DNA of 64,000 nt from the NCBI RefSeq assembly GCF_018070465.1, contig NZ_JAGPXT010000002.1, forward strand, positions 62,001-126,000, written 5' to 3'. A model generated the notes under the pieces. The model had not been told where the DNA came from, did no database searches, and saw only the letters and a list, made by a program, of their open reading frames with translations. How positions within the stretch are numbered: position 1 is the first letter of the stretch; each line of letters opens with the position of its first letter. This document shows positions 51,816 through 60,876 of this stretch, in pieces. Source of the DNA: Micromonospora sp. C95. Its GTDB lineage: Bacteria > Actinomycetota > Actinomycetes > Mycobacteriales > Micromonosporaceae. Position numbers and translations under genes: made by a program.

Positions 51816-52723
51816 CGGACCGCCCCCGTTCCAGCGATCTCGCCGGTCGGCTCCTGCCGGTCGCCGGCGAGCAGGTCGAGCAGGTAGTCGCCGTAGCCGC
51901 TGCGGGTCAGCGGCTCGGCCAGCGCGCGCAACTGCGCGTCGTCGATCAGCCCGGCCCGCCAGGCGGCCTCCTCCACGCAGCCGATCTTCATGCCCTGCCG
52001 CTCCTCGATCACCCGAACGAACTCGGCGGCCTGCATCAGCGAGGTGAAGGTGCCGGTGTCCAGCCAGGCGGTCCCCCGATCCAGCACGGTGACCGACAGC
52101 TCGCCCCACCGCCGGTACGCCTCGTTCACCGCGGTGATCTCCAACTCACCCCGGGCGCTGGGCGTGAGCCCCCGCGCGATCTCCACCACCCGGTTGTCGT
52201 AGAAGTACAGGCCGGGAACCGCGTACCGGGACCTCGGGCGCGGCGGCTTCTCCTCGATGGACAGCACCCGCCCGTCGGCGTCGAAGTGCACCACGCCGTA
52301 CGCCTGCGGGTTGGCCACCGGGTAGGCGAAGATCCGGCCACCGACCGGATCACCGGCCGCCGCCAGCTGCCGGCCGAGGCCCACCCCGTGGAAGATGTTG
52401 TCCCCGAGGACCAGCGCCACCGACTCGTCGCCGATGAAGTCCGCGCCCAGCACGAACGCCTGGGCGATGCCCTCCGGCCGGGGCTGGGCGACGTACTCCA
52501 GCCGGAGCCCGAACTGGCTGCCGTCGCCGAGCAGCCGCTGGAACTGATCCTGCTCCTCCGGTGTGGTGATCACCAGGATCTCGACCACTCCCGCCATCAC
52601 CAGGGTGGAGAGCGGGTAGTAGATCATCGGCTTGTCGAAGACCGGCATCAGCTGTTTCGACACCGCCCGGGTGATCGGCCACAGCCGGGACCCGGTGCCA
52701 CCGGCGAGCAGGATTCCACGCAT
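51812..52723 (-). CDS. rfbA: Glucose-1-phosphate thymidylyltransferase
   Basis: First step of dTDP-L-rhamnose synthesis: makes dTDP-glucose from dTTP and glucose 1-phosphate. 303 residues; [20 protein letters not shown] nucleotide-binding loop, [34 protein letters not shown] and [20 protein letters not shown] are standard. Shares a short intergenic region with the divergent rfbB. Confidence 0.97.
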   Translation of the reverse strand: MRGILLAGGTGSRLWPITRAVSKQLMPVFDKPMIYYPLSTLVMAGVVEILVITTPEEQDQFQRLLGDGSQFGLRLEYVAQPRPEGIAQAFVLGADFIGDESVALVLGDNIFHGVGLGRQLAAAGDPVGGRIFAYPVANPQAYGVVHFDADGRVLSIEEKPPRPRSRYAVPGLYFYDNRVVEIARGLTPSARGELEITAVNEAYRRWGELSVTVLDRGTAWLDTGTFTSLMQAAEFVRVIEERQGMKIGCVEEAAWRAGLIDDAQLRALAEPLTRSGYGDYLLDLLAGDRQEPTGEIAGTGAVR

Positions 52724-52810
52724 CCGGGGGAGCCTACCGGCACAACCGGACGAACAGCCGCGCGTCGCCTGCGCTGCGGATGTGGCCGTTTCGCGTAGAC
52801 TTCCGGACCC

Positions 52811-53809
52811 GTGAGGATCCTGGTCACCGGCGGTGCCGGCTTCATCGGCTCGGAATACGTCCGGACGCTGCTCGGCGTCTCCGGCGGCAGCGCGGCGGGC
52901 GTACCGGCGGTGGAACCGGCCCAAGTCACCGTGCTGGACGCGCTGACCTACTCCGGCAACCTGGCCAACCTCGCGCCGGTGGCCGACGACCCCCGGCTGC
53001 GGTTCGTCCAGGGTGACATCCGTCACCCCGAGGTGGTCGACGACGCCGTCGCGGGGCACGACGTGGTCGTGCACTTCGCCGCCGAGTCCCATGTCGACCG
53101 CTCGATCGCCGGCGCCGCGCCCTTCGTCACCACGAACGTCCTCGGCACCCAGAACCTGCTCGACGCCGCGCTACGCCACGGCGTCTCCCGGTTCGTACAC
53201 GTCTCCACCGACGAGGTCTACGGCTCCATCGCCGACGGTTCCTGGACCGAGGACTGGCCGCTGGCCCCCAACTCCCCGTACTCGGCGTCGAAGGCCGGCT
53301 CCGACCTGCTCGCCCTGGCCTACCACCGCACCCACGGCCTCGACGTGGTGGTGACCCGCTGCTCCAACAACTACGGGCCCTACCAGTACCCGGAGAAGGT
53401 CGTCCCGCTGTTCGTCACCAACCTCCTCGACGGGCGCAGCGTCCCGCTCTACGGCGACGGCGGCAACGTACGCGACTGGCTGCACGTGCACGACCACTGC
53501 CGGGGCATCGCCCTCGTCCAGCACAAGGGTCGCGCCGGCGAGGTCTACCACATCGGCGGCGGCACCGAACTCACCAACAAGGAACTGACCGCCCGGCTGC
53601 TCGACGCCTGCGACGCCGGCTGGGACCGGGTGACCCCCGTCGCCGACCGCAAGGGACACGACCGCCGCTACTCCCTCGACATCACCAAGATCAGCAACGA
53701 GCTCGGGTACGCACCGAGCATCACCCTCGACGCCGGTCTCGCCGACACCGTCCGCTGGTACCGGGACAACCGGGCCTGGTGGGAACCGCTGAAGGCGGCG
53801 AGCGCATGA
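52811..53809 (+). CDS. rfbB: dTDP-glucose 4,6-dehydratase
   Basis: Second step of dTDP-L-rhamnose synthesis. 332 residues: [15 protein letters not shown] (NAD loop), [21 protein letters not shown] with catalytic Thr-Asp-Glu, [11 protein letters not shown] (YxxxK) and [15 protein letters not shown] short insertion ([16 protein letters not shown]) follows the first helix. The GTG start has a TAGACT -10-like box about 10 bases upstream, so the transcript is probably leaderless. Confidence 0.97.
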   Translation: MRILVTGGAGFIGSEYVRTLLGVSGGSAAGVPAVEPAQVTVLDALTYSGNLANLAPVADDPRLRFVQGDIRHPEVVDDAVAGHDVVVHFAAESHVDRSIAGAAPFVTTNVLGTQNLLDAALRHGVSRFVHVSTDEVYGSIADGSWTEDWPLAPNSPYSASKAGSDLLALAYHRTHGLDVVVTRCSNNYGPYQYPEKVVPLFVTNLLDGRSVPLYGDGGNVRDWLHVHDHCRGIALVQHKGRAGEVYHIGGGTELTNKELTARLLDACDAGWDRVTPVADRKGHDRRYSLDITKISNELGYAPSITLDAGLADTVRWYRDNRAWWEPLKAASA

Positions 53810-54690
53810 GGTTCCTGGTGACCGGTGCCGGTGGGATGCTCGGACGCGACCTGGTCGACGTCCTCGAAGCGCGGCCGGAACACCAGGTCACCCCCGCCAC
53901 CCGCACCGACCTGGACATCACCGACGCCGCCGCCGTGCACGCCGCCGTCGCCGGCCACCACGTGGTGGTCAACACCGCCGCCTGGACCGACGTCGACGGC
54001 GCCGAGACACACGAGTCGGCCGCCACCGCCGTCAACGGCGACGCCGTCGTCCACCTCGCCACCGCCTGCGCCGCGCACGGCGCCCGGCTGCTGCACCTGT
54101 CCACCGACTACGTCTTCGACGGCACCGCCACCACGCCGTACCCCGAGGACGCGCCGACCGCCCCGCTCAACGCGTACGGTCGCGGCAAGCTCATCGGGGA
54201 ACAGGCCGTGACCCGGCTGCTGCCCGACACCGGATACGTGGTGCGGACCGCCTGGCTCTACGGTGCCCACGACCGCAACTTCGTCACCACGATGCTCGAC
54301 CTGGCCGACCGGCGCGACACCCTCGACGTCGTCGACGACCAGCACGGCCAGCCGACCTGGTCGCACGCCCTGGCCCGGCACCTGGTCTCGCTCGCCGAGG
54401 CCGCCCACGCCGGACGCGCCGCACCGGGGATCTACCACGGCACCTGCTCCGGCGAGACCACCTGGTACGGCCTGGCCCGCGCCGTGTTCGCCCGGCACGG
54501 GCTCGACCCGGACCGGATCCGACCCACCACAAGTGCCCGATTCGTGCGACCTGCCCCAAGACCGACGTACAGTGTGCTAGGGCACGGCCGGTGGGCCGAG
54601 GCCGGGCTGCCGCCCCTGCCGGACTGGCACGCCGCCCTGGTCGACGCGTTCGCCCCCGCCGCTCCACCCTCCCCGTGGAAGGTCGTATGA
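53806..54690 (+). CDS. rfbD: dTDP-4-dehydrorhamnose reductase
   Basis: Last step of dTDP-L-rhamnose synthesis. 294 residues: FLVTGAGGMLGRDL, VNTAAWTDVDGAE, LSTDYVFDGTATTPYPEDA, NAYGRGKLIGEQAV (YxxxK) and VVRTAWLYGAH. Starts by overlapping the rfbB stop (ATGA). Its own stop overlaps the next gene. Confidence 0.96.
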   Translation: MRFLVTGAGGMLGRDLVDVLEARPEHQVTPATRTDLDITDAAAVHAAVAGHHVVVNTAAWTDVDGAETHESAATAVNGDAVVHLATACAAHGARLLHLSTDYVFDGTATTPYPEDAPTAPLNAYGRGKLIGEQAVTRLLPDTGYVVRTAWLYGAHDRNFVTTMLDLADRRDTLDVVDDQHGQPTWSHALARHLVSLAEAAHAGRAAPGIYHGTCSGETTWYGLARAVFARHGLDPDRIRPTTSARFVRPAPRPTYSVLGHGRWAEAGLPPLPDWHAALVDAFAPAAPPSPWKVV

Positions 54691-55085
54691 AGCTCACCCT
54701 GGTCACCGGTCTGACCGGTCTGATCCTGCTGGCCACGATCGTCGAGCTGCTGCGCCGCCGGCAACTGCGCGAGAAGTACGGCATGCTCTGGCTCGGCCTG
54801 CTGTTCGTGGTGATTCCGCTGTCGCTGTTCCCCCGGCTGCTAGACGGCGTCGCCGACCTGCTCGGTGTCGCGTCCGGAGTCAGCCTGGTGCTCTTCCTGG
54901 GCATCGTCTTCCTCCTGCTGGTCTGCATCCACCTCAGCTGGGAGGTCAGCGCGCTGGAGGAGGAGACCCGCACGCTCGCCGAGGAGTTCGCCCTGCTCCG
55001 CGCCGAAGTCGCAGCCGACCGGGCGGAACGGGCGGAGTGGGCCCGGTACTCGGACCGAGCGGAAATGGTGTCCCGCGATGGTTAA
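54687..55085 (+). CDS. DUF2304 membrane protein
   Basis: 132 residues with three membrane segments (about 4-20, 35-50, 65-95) and a C-terminal helix rich in Glu/Arg (EEETRTLAEEFALLRAEVAA). LRRRQLREKYGMLWLGLLFV is the DUF2304 hallmark. Members of this family are usually found next to a family 2 glycosyltransferase, as here, and may anchor it to the membrane. Overlaps rfbD and the next gene. Confidence 0.85.
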   Translation: MKLTLVTGLTGLILLATIVELLRRRQLREKYGMLWLGLLFVVIPLSLFPRLLDGVADLLGVASGVSLVLFLGIVFLLLVCIHLSWEVSALEEETRTLAEEFALLRAEVAADRAERAEWARYSDRAEMVSRDG

Positions 55086-55779
55086 CGGCAAGCGGCTGCT
55101 CGTCATCATCCCGGCGCTCAACGAAGCCGCCTCCATCGGCGACGTCGTCGGTGAGATCCGCGGCGAACTGCCCGGGGTCGACGTGCTCGTCGTCGACGAC
55201 GGCTCCACCGACCACACCGCCGCCGTCGCCGCCGCCGCCGGTGCCCGCGTCGCCCGACTGCCGTACAACCTCGGCGTCGGTGGCGCCATGCGGCTCGGCT
55301 ACCGCTACGCCCGCGACCACGACTACGACGTCGCGGTGCAGGTCGACGCCGACGGGCAGCACGATCCCCGGTACGTGCCGAAGCTCGTCGACCTGCTCGA
55401 CGACTACGACCTGGTCATCGGGGCCCGGTTCGCCGGCGAGGGCGAATACACGGTACGCGGCCCGCGCCGCTGGGCGATGGGCATGCTGTCGTTGGTGCTG
55501 TCCGGTCTGGCCGGCGCCACGCTCACCGACACCACGAGCGGCTTCCGGGCCGCCAACCGACGAATGATCGAAATGTTCGCCCGCTGGTACCCCGCCGAGT
55601 ACCTCGGCGACACCGTCGAGACGCTCGTCCACGCCGCCCGGCGCGGCTACCGGATCCAACAGGTGCCGGTCGCCATGCGCCGCCGGATGGCCGGTACGCC
55701 CAGCCACTCCCCCGCCAAGGCGATGGTCTACCTCGGTCGAGCCGTGGCCGTGCTCACCCTCGCCCTCATCCGCCGGTGA
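55078..55779 (+). CDS. Family 2 glycosyltransferase (DPM1/polyprenyl-phosphate type)
   Basis: 233 residues. LLVIIPALNEAASIGDVV, VVDDGSTDHTAAVA, QVDADGQHDP (DxD-like metal site), DTTSGFRAANRRM are typical of dolichyl/polyprenyl-phosphate sugar transferases. A C-terminal basic/hydrophobic stretch ends the protein. It likely makes a lipid-linked sugar or adds a sugar to a lipid-linked glycan in this cluster. Overlaps DUF2304 by eight bases. Confidence 0.9.
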   Translation: MVNGKRLLVIIPALNEAASIGDVVGEIRGELPGVDVLVVDDGSTDHTAAVAAAAGARVARLPYNLGVGGAMRLGYRYARDHDYDVAVQVDADGQHDPRYVPKLVDLLDDYDLVIGARFAGEGEYTVRGPRRWAMGMLSLVLSGLAGATLTDTTSGFRAANRRMIEMFARWYPAEYLGDTVETLVHAARRGYRIQQVPVAMRRRMAGTPSHSPAKAMVYLGRAVAVLTLALIRR

Positions 55780-57080
55780 TGCGCCGCCTGCTCCGTCTCG
55801 TCCCGCCCGGCACCATCGGCGTCGGCATCGGGCTGGCCGTGGTCGGACTGGCCTCCTACGTCCACCTCGCCCTGGCCGGGCACAACCTCGACGCCGCCGA
55901 CTACTCCTCGCTGTCGGTGCTCTGGTCGGTCGTGTTCACCCTCGGCATCGGCGTGTTCTTCCCCGTCGAACAGGAAGTCGCCCGCCTCGTCGCGGCCCGG
56001 CGCACCCGTGGACTGCCACCCGGCCCGGTACTGGCCCGCGGCGCCGCCGTCGCCGCCGCCGTACTCGGCCTGCTCCTGGTGCTCACCATCGGCGCCGCCG
56101 ACCTGCTCACCGACCGGCTCTTCGGCGGCGACGCCGCCATGGTGCCCGCCCTCGGTGGGGCACTGGCCGCGTTGGCCGTGGCGCACACCACTCGTGGCGT
56201 GCTCTCCGGCCTGCGCCGCTTCGACTGGTACGGCACCCAGCTCGGCCTCGACGGTGGGCTGCGCATCGGCCTGGTCGCCGCCCTCGCCGTCACCGGTGTG
56301 GACTCCCCCGTGGCCTACGCACTGGTGCTGGTCGCGGCACCACTGGCCGCCGTCGCGCTGACCGCCGCACCGATCGTCCGGACGGTCGGCCGCGGACCGG
56401 CGGTCCCCTGGCCACCCCTGCTCCGCGGCCTCACCCTGCTCACCGTCTCCAGCCTGCTGGCCCAGGTGGTCGTCAACGTCGGCGTGATCAACGTAAGGCT
56501 GCTCGACCCGACCGACGTCGCCACCGCCGGCGCACTGCTCTCCGCGCTGGTGCTGGTCCGCATACCCCTGTTCGTGTTCGGCTCGATGCAGGCCGCGCTG
56601 CTGCCCGGCCTGTCCACCGCCGCCGCCACCGGCGACGAACCCGCCTTCCGCACCCTGCTGCGTCGATCCCTGGCCGTGGTCACCGCCCTCGGGGCCCTCG
56701 GCGGCGTCCTCGCCGCCCTGTTCGGCCCATGGCTCGTACAGGCCCTCTTCGACACCCCCGACGTCCTCGGCCACGCAGACTTCGCCTGGCTGTCGGTGGC
56801 CACCCTGGCCTACCTGTGGGCGATGGTGCTCGGCCAGGCGCTGCTGGCCCGCAACCGGCACCATGCCCAGGCCCTGGCCTGGACCGTCGGCGTCGCCGCG
56901 CTCGTCGTGGCGACCCTGCCCCCACTGCCCGTCGCACTGCGCGTCGAGCTCGGCTACACCGTCGGCTCGGTGGTGGCCGCCGTCGTCATGGTCACCCTGC
57001 TGCGCCGCCGGCGGACGGCACCACCGGCGCCACCGGTCGCGGCCCCGGTGCCCGTCGCCACCAGCGGAGGAGCAGCATGA
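55779..57080 (+). CDS. Polysaccharide flippase-like membrane protein (Wzx/MATE type)
   Basis: 433 residues with about 12 membrane segments. NLDAADYSSLSVLWSVVFTL and FFPVEQEVARLVAARR start the fold of the oligosaccharide flippase superfamily; LLPGLSTAAATGDEPAFRTL (a loop) and a C-terminal Pro/Ala tail follow. The start is ATG 55779 in a TGATG junction with the upstream transferase, or GTG 55776. Predicted to move a lipid-linked glycan across the membrane. Confidence 0.8.
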   Translation: MRRLLRLVPPGTIGVGIGLAVVGLASYVHLALAGHNLDAADYSSLSVLWSVVFTLGIGVFFPVEQEVARLVAARRTRGLPPGPVLARGAAVAAAVLGLLLVLTIGAADLLTDRLFGGDAAMVPALGGALAALAVAHTTRGVLSGLRRFDWYGTQLGLDGGLRIGLVAALAVTGVDSPVAYALVLVAAPLAAVALTAAPIVRTVGRGPAVPWPPLLRGLTLLTVSSLLAQVVVNVGVINVRLLDPTDVATAGALLSALVLVRIPLFVFGSMQAALLPGLSTAAATGDEPAFRTLLRRSLAVVTALGALGGVLAALFGPWLVQALFDTPDVLGHADFAWLSVATLAYLWAMVLGQALLARNRHHAQALAWTVGVAALVVATLPPLPVALRVELGYTVGSVVAAVVMVTLLRRRRTAPPAPPVAAPVPVATSGGAA

Positions 57081-58105
57081 GACCGCCCCGCGTCACCGCC
57101 GTGATGCTCGCCTACGGTGCCGAACCCTGGCTTGTCGACGCCGCTCGGGCCGTACTGGCCAGCACCGGCGTCGACATCGAACTCGTCGTGGTCGACAACG
57201 GCTGCACCGGAGACGGCATCGACGTGGTCAAGGGCCTGCCCGGCGTACGGGTTCTCCGGCCGGAGGCCAACACCGGCTACTCCGGCGGCTGCAACATCGG
57301 TGCCGCCGAGGCCACCGGCGACTGGTTGGCCTTCGTCAACTCCGACGCCATCGTGGCCGCCGACGCCCTCGCCAAGGTCGTCGCGGTGGCCGCCGAGCCC
57401 GGCGTCGGCGCCGCCATGGCCTCCATCCGGCTCGCCCACGACCCCGACCTGATCAACACCTCGGGCAACCCGCTGCACTTCACCGGCCTGTCCTGGGCCG
57501 GCGGCAACGGCGAGCCGGCAAGCGCCCACGCCCGACGCACCGTGGTGCCCTCGCTGAGCGGCTGCTGCTTCGTCATCGGCCGCCACCGCTGGGCAGAACT
57601 CGACGGCTTCGCCGACGAGTACTTCGCCTACCACGAGGACACCGAACTCAGCCTGCGGTTGTGGCAGCGCGGCCTACGGCTGGAGTACGTGCCCGACGCC
57701 GTGGTCCGGCACCACTACGAGTTCTCCCGCAACGACCTCAAGCTCTACCTGGTCGAACGCAACCGGCTGCTCACCCTGCTCACCGCGTACCAGGTCCGGA
57801 CCCTGGCACTGCTGGCACCGATGCTGCTGCTCACCGAGGTTGCCATGCTCGCCGCCGCGCTGGCGGGCGGCTGGGGGCGGCAGAAGACCCGGGGCTGGGC
57901 CTGGCTGTGGCGTCACCGCAGCTGGGTACGCGCCCGCCGGCGACGCCTGCAGGTCGAGCGCACTGTCGGCGACGGCACTCTCGCCGGCCTGATGACCGCC
58001 CGCGTCGCCCCGTCGAACGTGGCCGCGCCGCCCGGAATGGGCATCTTCAACGTCATCGCCACGGCCTGGTGGGCACTTGTGCGGCCGCTGCTCTCCCGCC
58101 ACTGA
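57077..58105 (+). CDS. Family 2 glycosyltransferase, rhamnosyltransferase-like
   Basis: 342 residues. VTAVMLAYGAEPWLVDAARA, VVVDNGCTGDGIDVV, ANTGYSGGCNIGAAEATGDW, FVNSDAIVA and EYFAYHEDTELSLRLWQRGL are the blocks of WbbL/RfbF-like transferases. A membrane helix (TLALLAPMLLLTEVAMLAAAL) near residue 240. With rhamnose made next door, a rhamnosyl donor is plausible. Last gene of the plus-strand glycan operon; a bidirectional hairpin follows. Confidence 0.88.
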   Translation: MRPPRVTAVMLAYGAEPWLVDAARAVLASTGVDIELVVVDNGCTGDGIDVVKGLPGVRVLRPEANTGYSGGCNIGAAEATGDWLAFVNSDAIVAADALAKVVAVAAEPGVGAAMASIRLAHDPDLINTSGNPLHFTGLSWAGGNGEPASAHARRTVVPSLSGCCFVIGRHRWAELDGFADEYFAYHEDTELSLRLWQRGLRLEYVPDAVVRHHYEFSRNDLKLYLVERNRLLTLLTAYQVRTLALLAPMLLLTEVAMLAAALAGGWGRQKTRGWAWLWRHRSWVRARRRRLQVERTVGDGTLAGLMTARVAPSNVAAPPGMGIFNVIATAWWALVRPLLSRH

Positions 58106-58160
58106 CCCACCCGGCACCAGCGGACCCGGTGCGCCGCCGGCGCGGCCGGGAGCTGACGAC

Positions 58161-58194
58161 GCGGCGCCCGACCGGTCGAAACCGCGGGCGCCGC
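58161..58194. terminator. Bidirectional hairpin between the glycan operon and prcA
   Basis: GCGGCGCCCG and CGGGCGCCGC form a perfect 10-bp stem around a 14-base loop, between two convergent stops (58105 and 58216). Confidence 0.75.
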
Positions 58195-58215
58195 AACTGC
58201 TCCGGGGGGTGCAGC

Positions 58216-59049
58216 TCAGCTGTCGGAGCTGTCGCCCGGCTTGTCCTCCAGGTCCGCGGAGCCGGCCGAGGTGGTCGGCTTGTGCCCCTCCTCGGTCGGC
58301 GTGGTCGGGGTCTGCGCCCGGCCACCCTCCGCCGCCGACTCCCCGGCCGCGTCGCCGTCCAGCAACCCGGTCAACGCGGCCCCGGTGATCCGCCGGAAGG
58401 TGCGACCCACCCGGTTGCGGTCCAGGATCGCCACCTCCAACTGGTCGCCGGCGATCGTGCGGGCGGCGCCGCCCTCACCGCCGACGCTGCCCAGCGCCTG
58501 CACCGCCACCTTCACCGCTTCGCCGAGCGACATGTCGGGCCGATGGTTCGACTTCAGCACCCCGGAGATCGCCTCGGCCTGACCGCCCATCGCCATCCGG
58601 CCCGGCTCGTCGGTCACCGACCCGTCGTAGGTGCACCGGTACAGCGAGTCCTCCTCCGGCGTGGCACCCACCTCCGCCACGCAGATCTCCACCTCGAACG
58701 GCTTGGACTGCTCGGTGAAGATGGCGCCGAGAATCTGGGCGTACGAGTTGGCCAGCGCCAGACCGGTCACGTCCCGGCGGTCGTAGCTCAGACCGTTGAG
58801 GTCGGCCATCCGGACACCCGCCCGGCGCAGGTTCTCGAACTCGTTGTACCGCCCGACGGCGGCGAAACCGATCCGGTCGTAGATCTCGCTGACCTTGTGC
58901 AGCGTGCTGGAGAGATTCTCGGCAACGAAGAGCACCCCGCCGGTGTAACTGACGACCACCGAGCTGCGTCCCCGAGCGATGCCCTTGCGGGCCAACTCGG
59001 AACGGTCGCGCATGATCTGTTCGGGCGAGGCGTAGAACTGCATGGCCAC
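58216..59049 (-). CDS. prcA: Proteasome subunit alpha
   Basis: Forms the outer gate rings of the 20S core. 277 residues: [20 protein letters not shown] is the conserved N-terminal gate and H0 helix, [20 protein letters not shown] and [20 protein letters not shown] follow. The C-terminal 50 residues are Asp/Glu/Pro/Thr-rich and disordered. The GTG at 59049 (AAGGAG upstream) or the ATG two codons later is the start. 58 bases after prcB. Confidence 0.97.
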   Translation of the reverse strand: MAMQFYASPEQIMRDRSELARKGIARGRSSVVVSYTGGVLFVAENLSSTLHKVSEIYDRIGFAAVGRYNEFENLRRAGVRMADLNGLSYDRRDVTGLALANSYAQILGAIFTEQSKPFEVEICVAEVGATPEEDSLYRCTYDGSVTDEPGRMAMGGQAEAISGVLKSNHRPDMSLGEAVKVAVQALGSVGGEGGAARTIAGDQLEVAILDRNRVGRTFRRITGAALTGLLDGDAAGESAAEGGRAQTPTTPTEEGHKPTTSAGSADLEDKPGDSSDS

Positions 59050-59107
59050 GGCGGCGGCTCTCCTTCGGCGGTACTCGGGGAAACGGGATCAGCTGCGGAC
59101 GGGCGGC

Positions 59108-59947
59108 TCAGCCGCCCGGATTCTCCATCCGACCGGCGACGACGCTCTCCGCGATCGCCGAGGTCTCCGCGTCGGTCAGCCGGTGCGTGCCCTGCGCCGT
59201 CGCGGTCATCACCACCGGGTAGATCCGGCGGGTCAGGTCGGGGCCACCGGTAGCCGTGTCGTCGTCGGCGGCGTCGTAGAGCGCCTCCACCGCCAACCGC
59301 ACCGCGTCGTCGACGGACAGCCCGGTCCGGAACCGCTTCTTCAACGCCGACTTGGCGAACAGCGAACCCGAGCCGATCGCGTCGTAGCCAGTCTCCTCGT
59401 ACGGGCCGCCGGTGACGTCGAAACTGAAGATCCGCCCGGCCCGCGCCGGATCGGCCGCCGCCAGGTCGAACCCGGCGAACAGCGGAATCACCGCCAGCCC
59501 CTGCATCGCCGCGCCCAGGTTGCCCCGGATCATCGAGGCGAGGCGGTTTGCCTTGCCGTCGAGCGAGAGCATCGCGCCCTCGATCTTCTCGTAGTGCTCC
59601 AGCTCCACCTGGAACAGCCGCATCAACTCGATGCCGATGCCGGCGGCGCCGGCGATGCCCACCAGCGAGTACGCGTCGGCGGGGTGCACCTTCTCGATGT
59701 CCCGCTGGGCGATCAGATTGCCCATGGTGGCCCGCCGGTCACCGGCCATCACGACACCGCCGGCCGCGGCGATCGCCACGATCGTGGTCGCGTGCGGAGC
59801 CAGATCGGCGGCCATGCCCGGGGGCAGCGCCCGTCGGCCGGGCAGCATCTCGGGGGCCACCTTGCTCAGGAATGCCGTGAAGGAGGACGTCCCCGCGTTG
59901 GTGAACACATCTGGAAGACGCCCGGATGGATCAAAACCCGCTGCCAC
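59108..59947 (-). CDS. prcB: Proteasome subunit beta, with propeptide
   Basis: Proteolytic rings of the 20S core. 279 residues. By alignment with mycobacterial PrcB the propeptide ends after residue 53 (DLAPHA) and the mature subunit begins with catalytic Thr54 in [24 protein letters not shown] and the conserved Lys/Asp region follow. Start GTG at 59947. Its first 82 bases overlap, in another frame, the end of the endonuclease VII-like gene. Confidence 0.97.
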   Translation of the reverse strand: MAAGFDPSGRLPDVFTNAGTSSFTAFLSKVAPEMLPGRRALPPGMAADLAPHATTIVAIAAAGGVVMAGDRRATMGNLIAQRDIEKVHPADAYSLVGIAGAAGIGIELMRLFQVELEHYEKIEGAMLSLDGKANRLASMIRGNLGAAMQGLAVIPLFAGFDLAAADPARAGRIFSFDVTGGPYEETGYDAIGSGSLFAKSALKKRFRTGLSVDDAVRLAVEALYDAADDDTATGGPDLTRRIYPVVMTATAQGTHRLTDAETSAIAESVVAGRMENPGG

Positions 59948-60546
59948 GTGGTTCCTCTCAGGTACGTGACGGCCCTGGCCAGCCTCGTCGGACTGTCACG
60001 GAACTGGCCAAGACCACCGTTGCAGTTGAAGCAGAGTATCCCGCGTACCCACCCGGTGCGATGATCGTGGTCCACATGTTCCGGATCGGGGTCACCGCAG
60101 ACCGCGCAGACACCGCCCTGCTCGGCCAGGAGCTGGTCGAACTCCCGCTGCCCGATGCCGTACCGCCGCCGCAGGTGATACTCGCGGGTGCCGCCGTAGA
60201 GCCGTTGGGCGGTCTCCTTGCCGCGTGCGTTGTGACAGGGCTTGCAGTAACTGTGCCGGCCACTGGCCTTGCGAGTCGTGCTCGGGAACTCGCCCAACGG
60301 CTTGATCTGCTCGCAGTCCGGGCACCACTTCAGACCCTGGCCCACCGGAGTCGCCGACATCCGTGCGGGGGCGATGCCACGCTTGCGGCGACTGGCCTCC
60401 GAGCGGGCTCTCGCACAAACCTTGCAGTAGTAGGCACGACCGTCGACTCGGCGACTGTTGCGGTGAAACTCGGTGAGGGGCAGCGTTCGTCGACACTGTG
60501 GGCATGTCTTGTCCGACCTGACGGGCAAATCGGACATATGCCTCAT
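59866..60546 (-). CDS. Endonuclease VII-like HNH protein with two zinc ribbons
   Basis: 226 residues, start ATG at 60546 overlapping the pup stop (ATGA). Residues 15-48 and 74-108 are two similar zinc ribbons (CPQC...CKVC and CPDC...CKPC, each followed by a basic helix). Residues ~125-195 form a Recombination endonuclease VII domain: [25 protein letters not shown] (the H-D-H and CxxC of the beta-beta-alpha-metal site) and a GLGQFRDS helix. The last 27 residues are encoded by bases shared with prcB. It sits inside the pup-proteasome operon; a DNA-repair or mobile origin is possible. Function not known to me. Confidence 0.85.
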   Translation of the reverse strand: MRHMSDLPVRSDKTCPQCRRTLPLTEFHRNSRRVDGRAYYCKVCARARSEASRRKRGIAPARMSATPVGQGLKWCPDCEQIKPLGEFPSTTRKASGRHSYCKPCHNARGKETAQRLYGGTREYHLRRRYGIGQREFDQLLAEQGGVCAVCGDPDPEHVDHDHRTGWVRGILCFNCNGGLGQFRDSPTRLARAVTYLRGTTWQRVLIHPGVFQMCSPTRGRPPSRHS

Positions 60547-60758
60547 TGACCCCCTTTCTGGACATAGCCCCTCACGAACTCTTCGGCGTTTTCCTCGAGG
60601 ACGGAGTCGATCTCGTCGAGCAGGTCGTCGACGTCCTCGGTGATCTCGGCGTGCCGCTCGGCGACCTCCGGGTTCGCCTCGACGGTGACGTCCTCGACCT
60701 CTTCGCCCTGACGGGCCTTGCCCGACTGCGACTGACCGCCGCTGTCACGAGTGGCCAT
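60543..60758 (-). CDS. pup: Prokaryotic ubiquitin-like protein Pup
   Basis: 71 residues, disordered, Glu/Asp/Gln-rich. The conserved second half reads DLLDEIDSVLEENAEEFVRG then YVQKGGQ; the final Gln must be deamidated by Dop before ligation. GGAGGAGG lies just before the ATG at 60758; a GTG five codons earlier would put that ribosome site inside the gene, so it is rejected. The stop overlaps the endonuclease-like gene. Confidence 0.98.
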   Translation of the reverse strand: MATRDSGGQSQSGKARQGEEVEDVTVEANPEVAERHAEITEDVDDLLDEIDSVLEENAEEFVRGYVQKGGQ

Positions 60759-60814
60759 CGTTGCCTCCTCCACGATCTCCCTGCGATGAACTTACCTCGC
60801 GGGAGCGACGAAAC

Positions 60815-60848
60815 GTCCCCCGCGCGCCGGTACCGGTGCGCGGGGGAC
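60815..60848. terminator. Hairpin between dop and pup
   Basis: GTCCCCCGCGC and GCGCGGGGGAC pair perfectly over 11 bases (60815-60825, 60838-60848), with CCGGTACCGG in the loop. It follows the dop stop by about 30 bases on the minus strand and separates dop from pup. Confidence 0.8.
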
Positions 60849-60876
60849 GAACAGCTGATGGACGGGGACCGGTGGG

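Noticed and set aside
56863-59253. Frame of almost 800 codons through the glycan genes and prcA
   Set aside because: It crosses a convergent terminator and two well-defined genes; composition is Arg/Pro noise.
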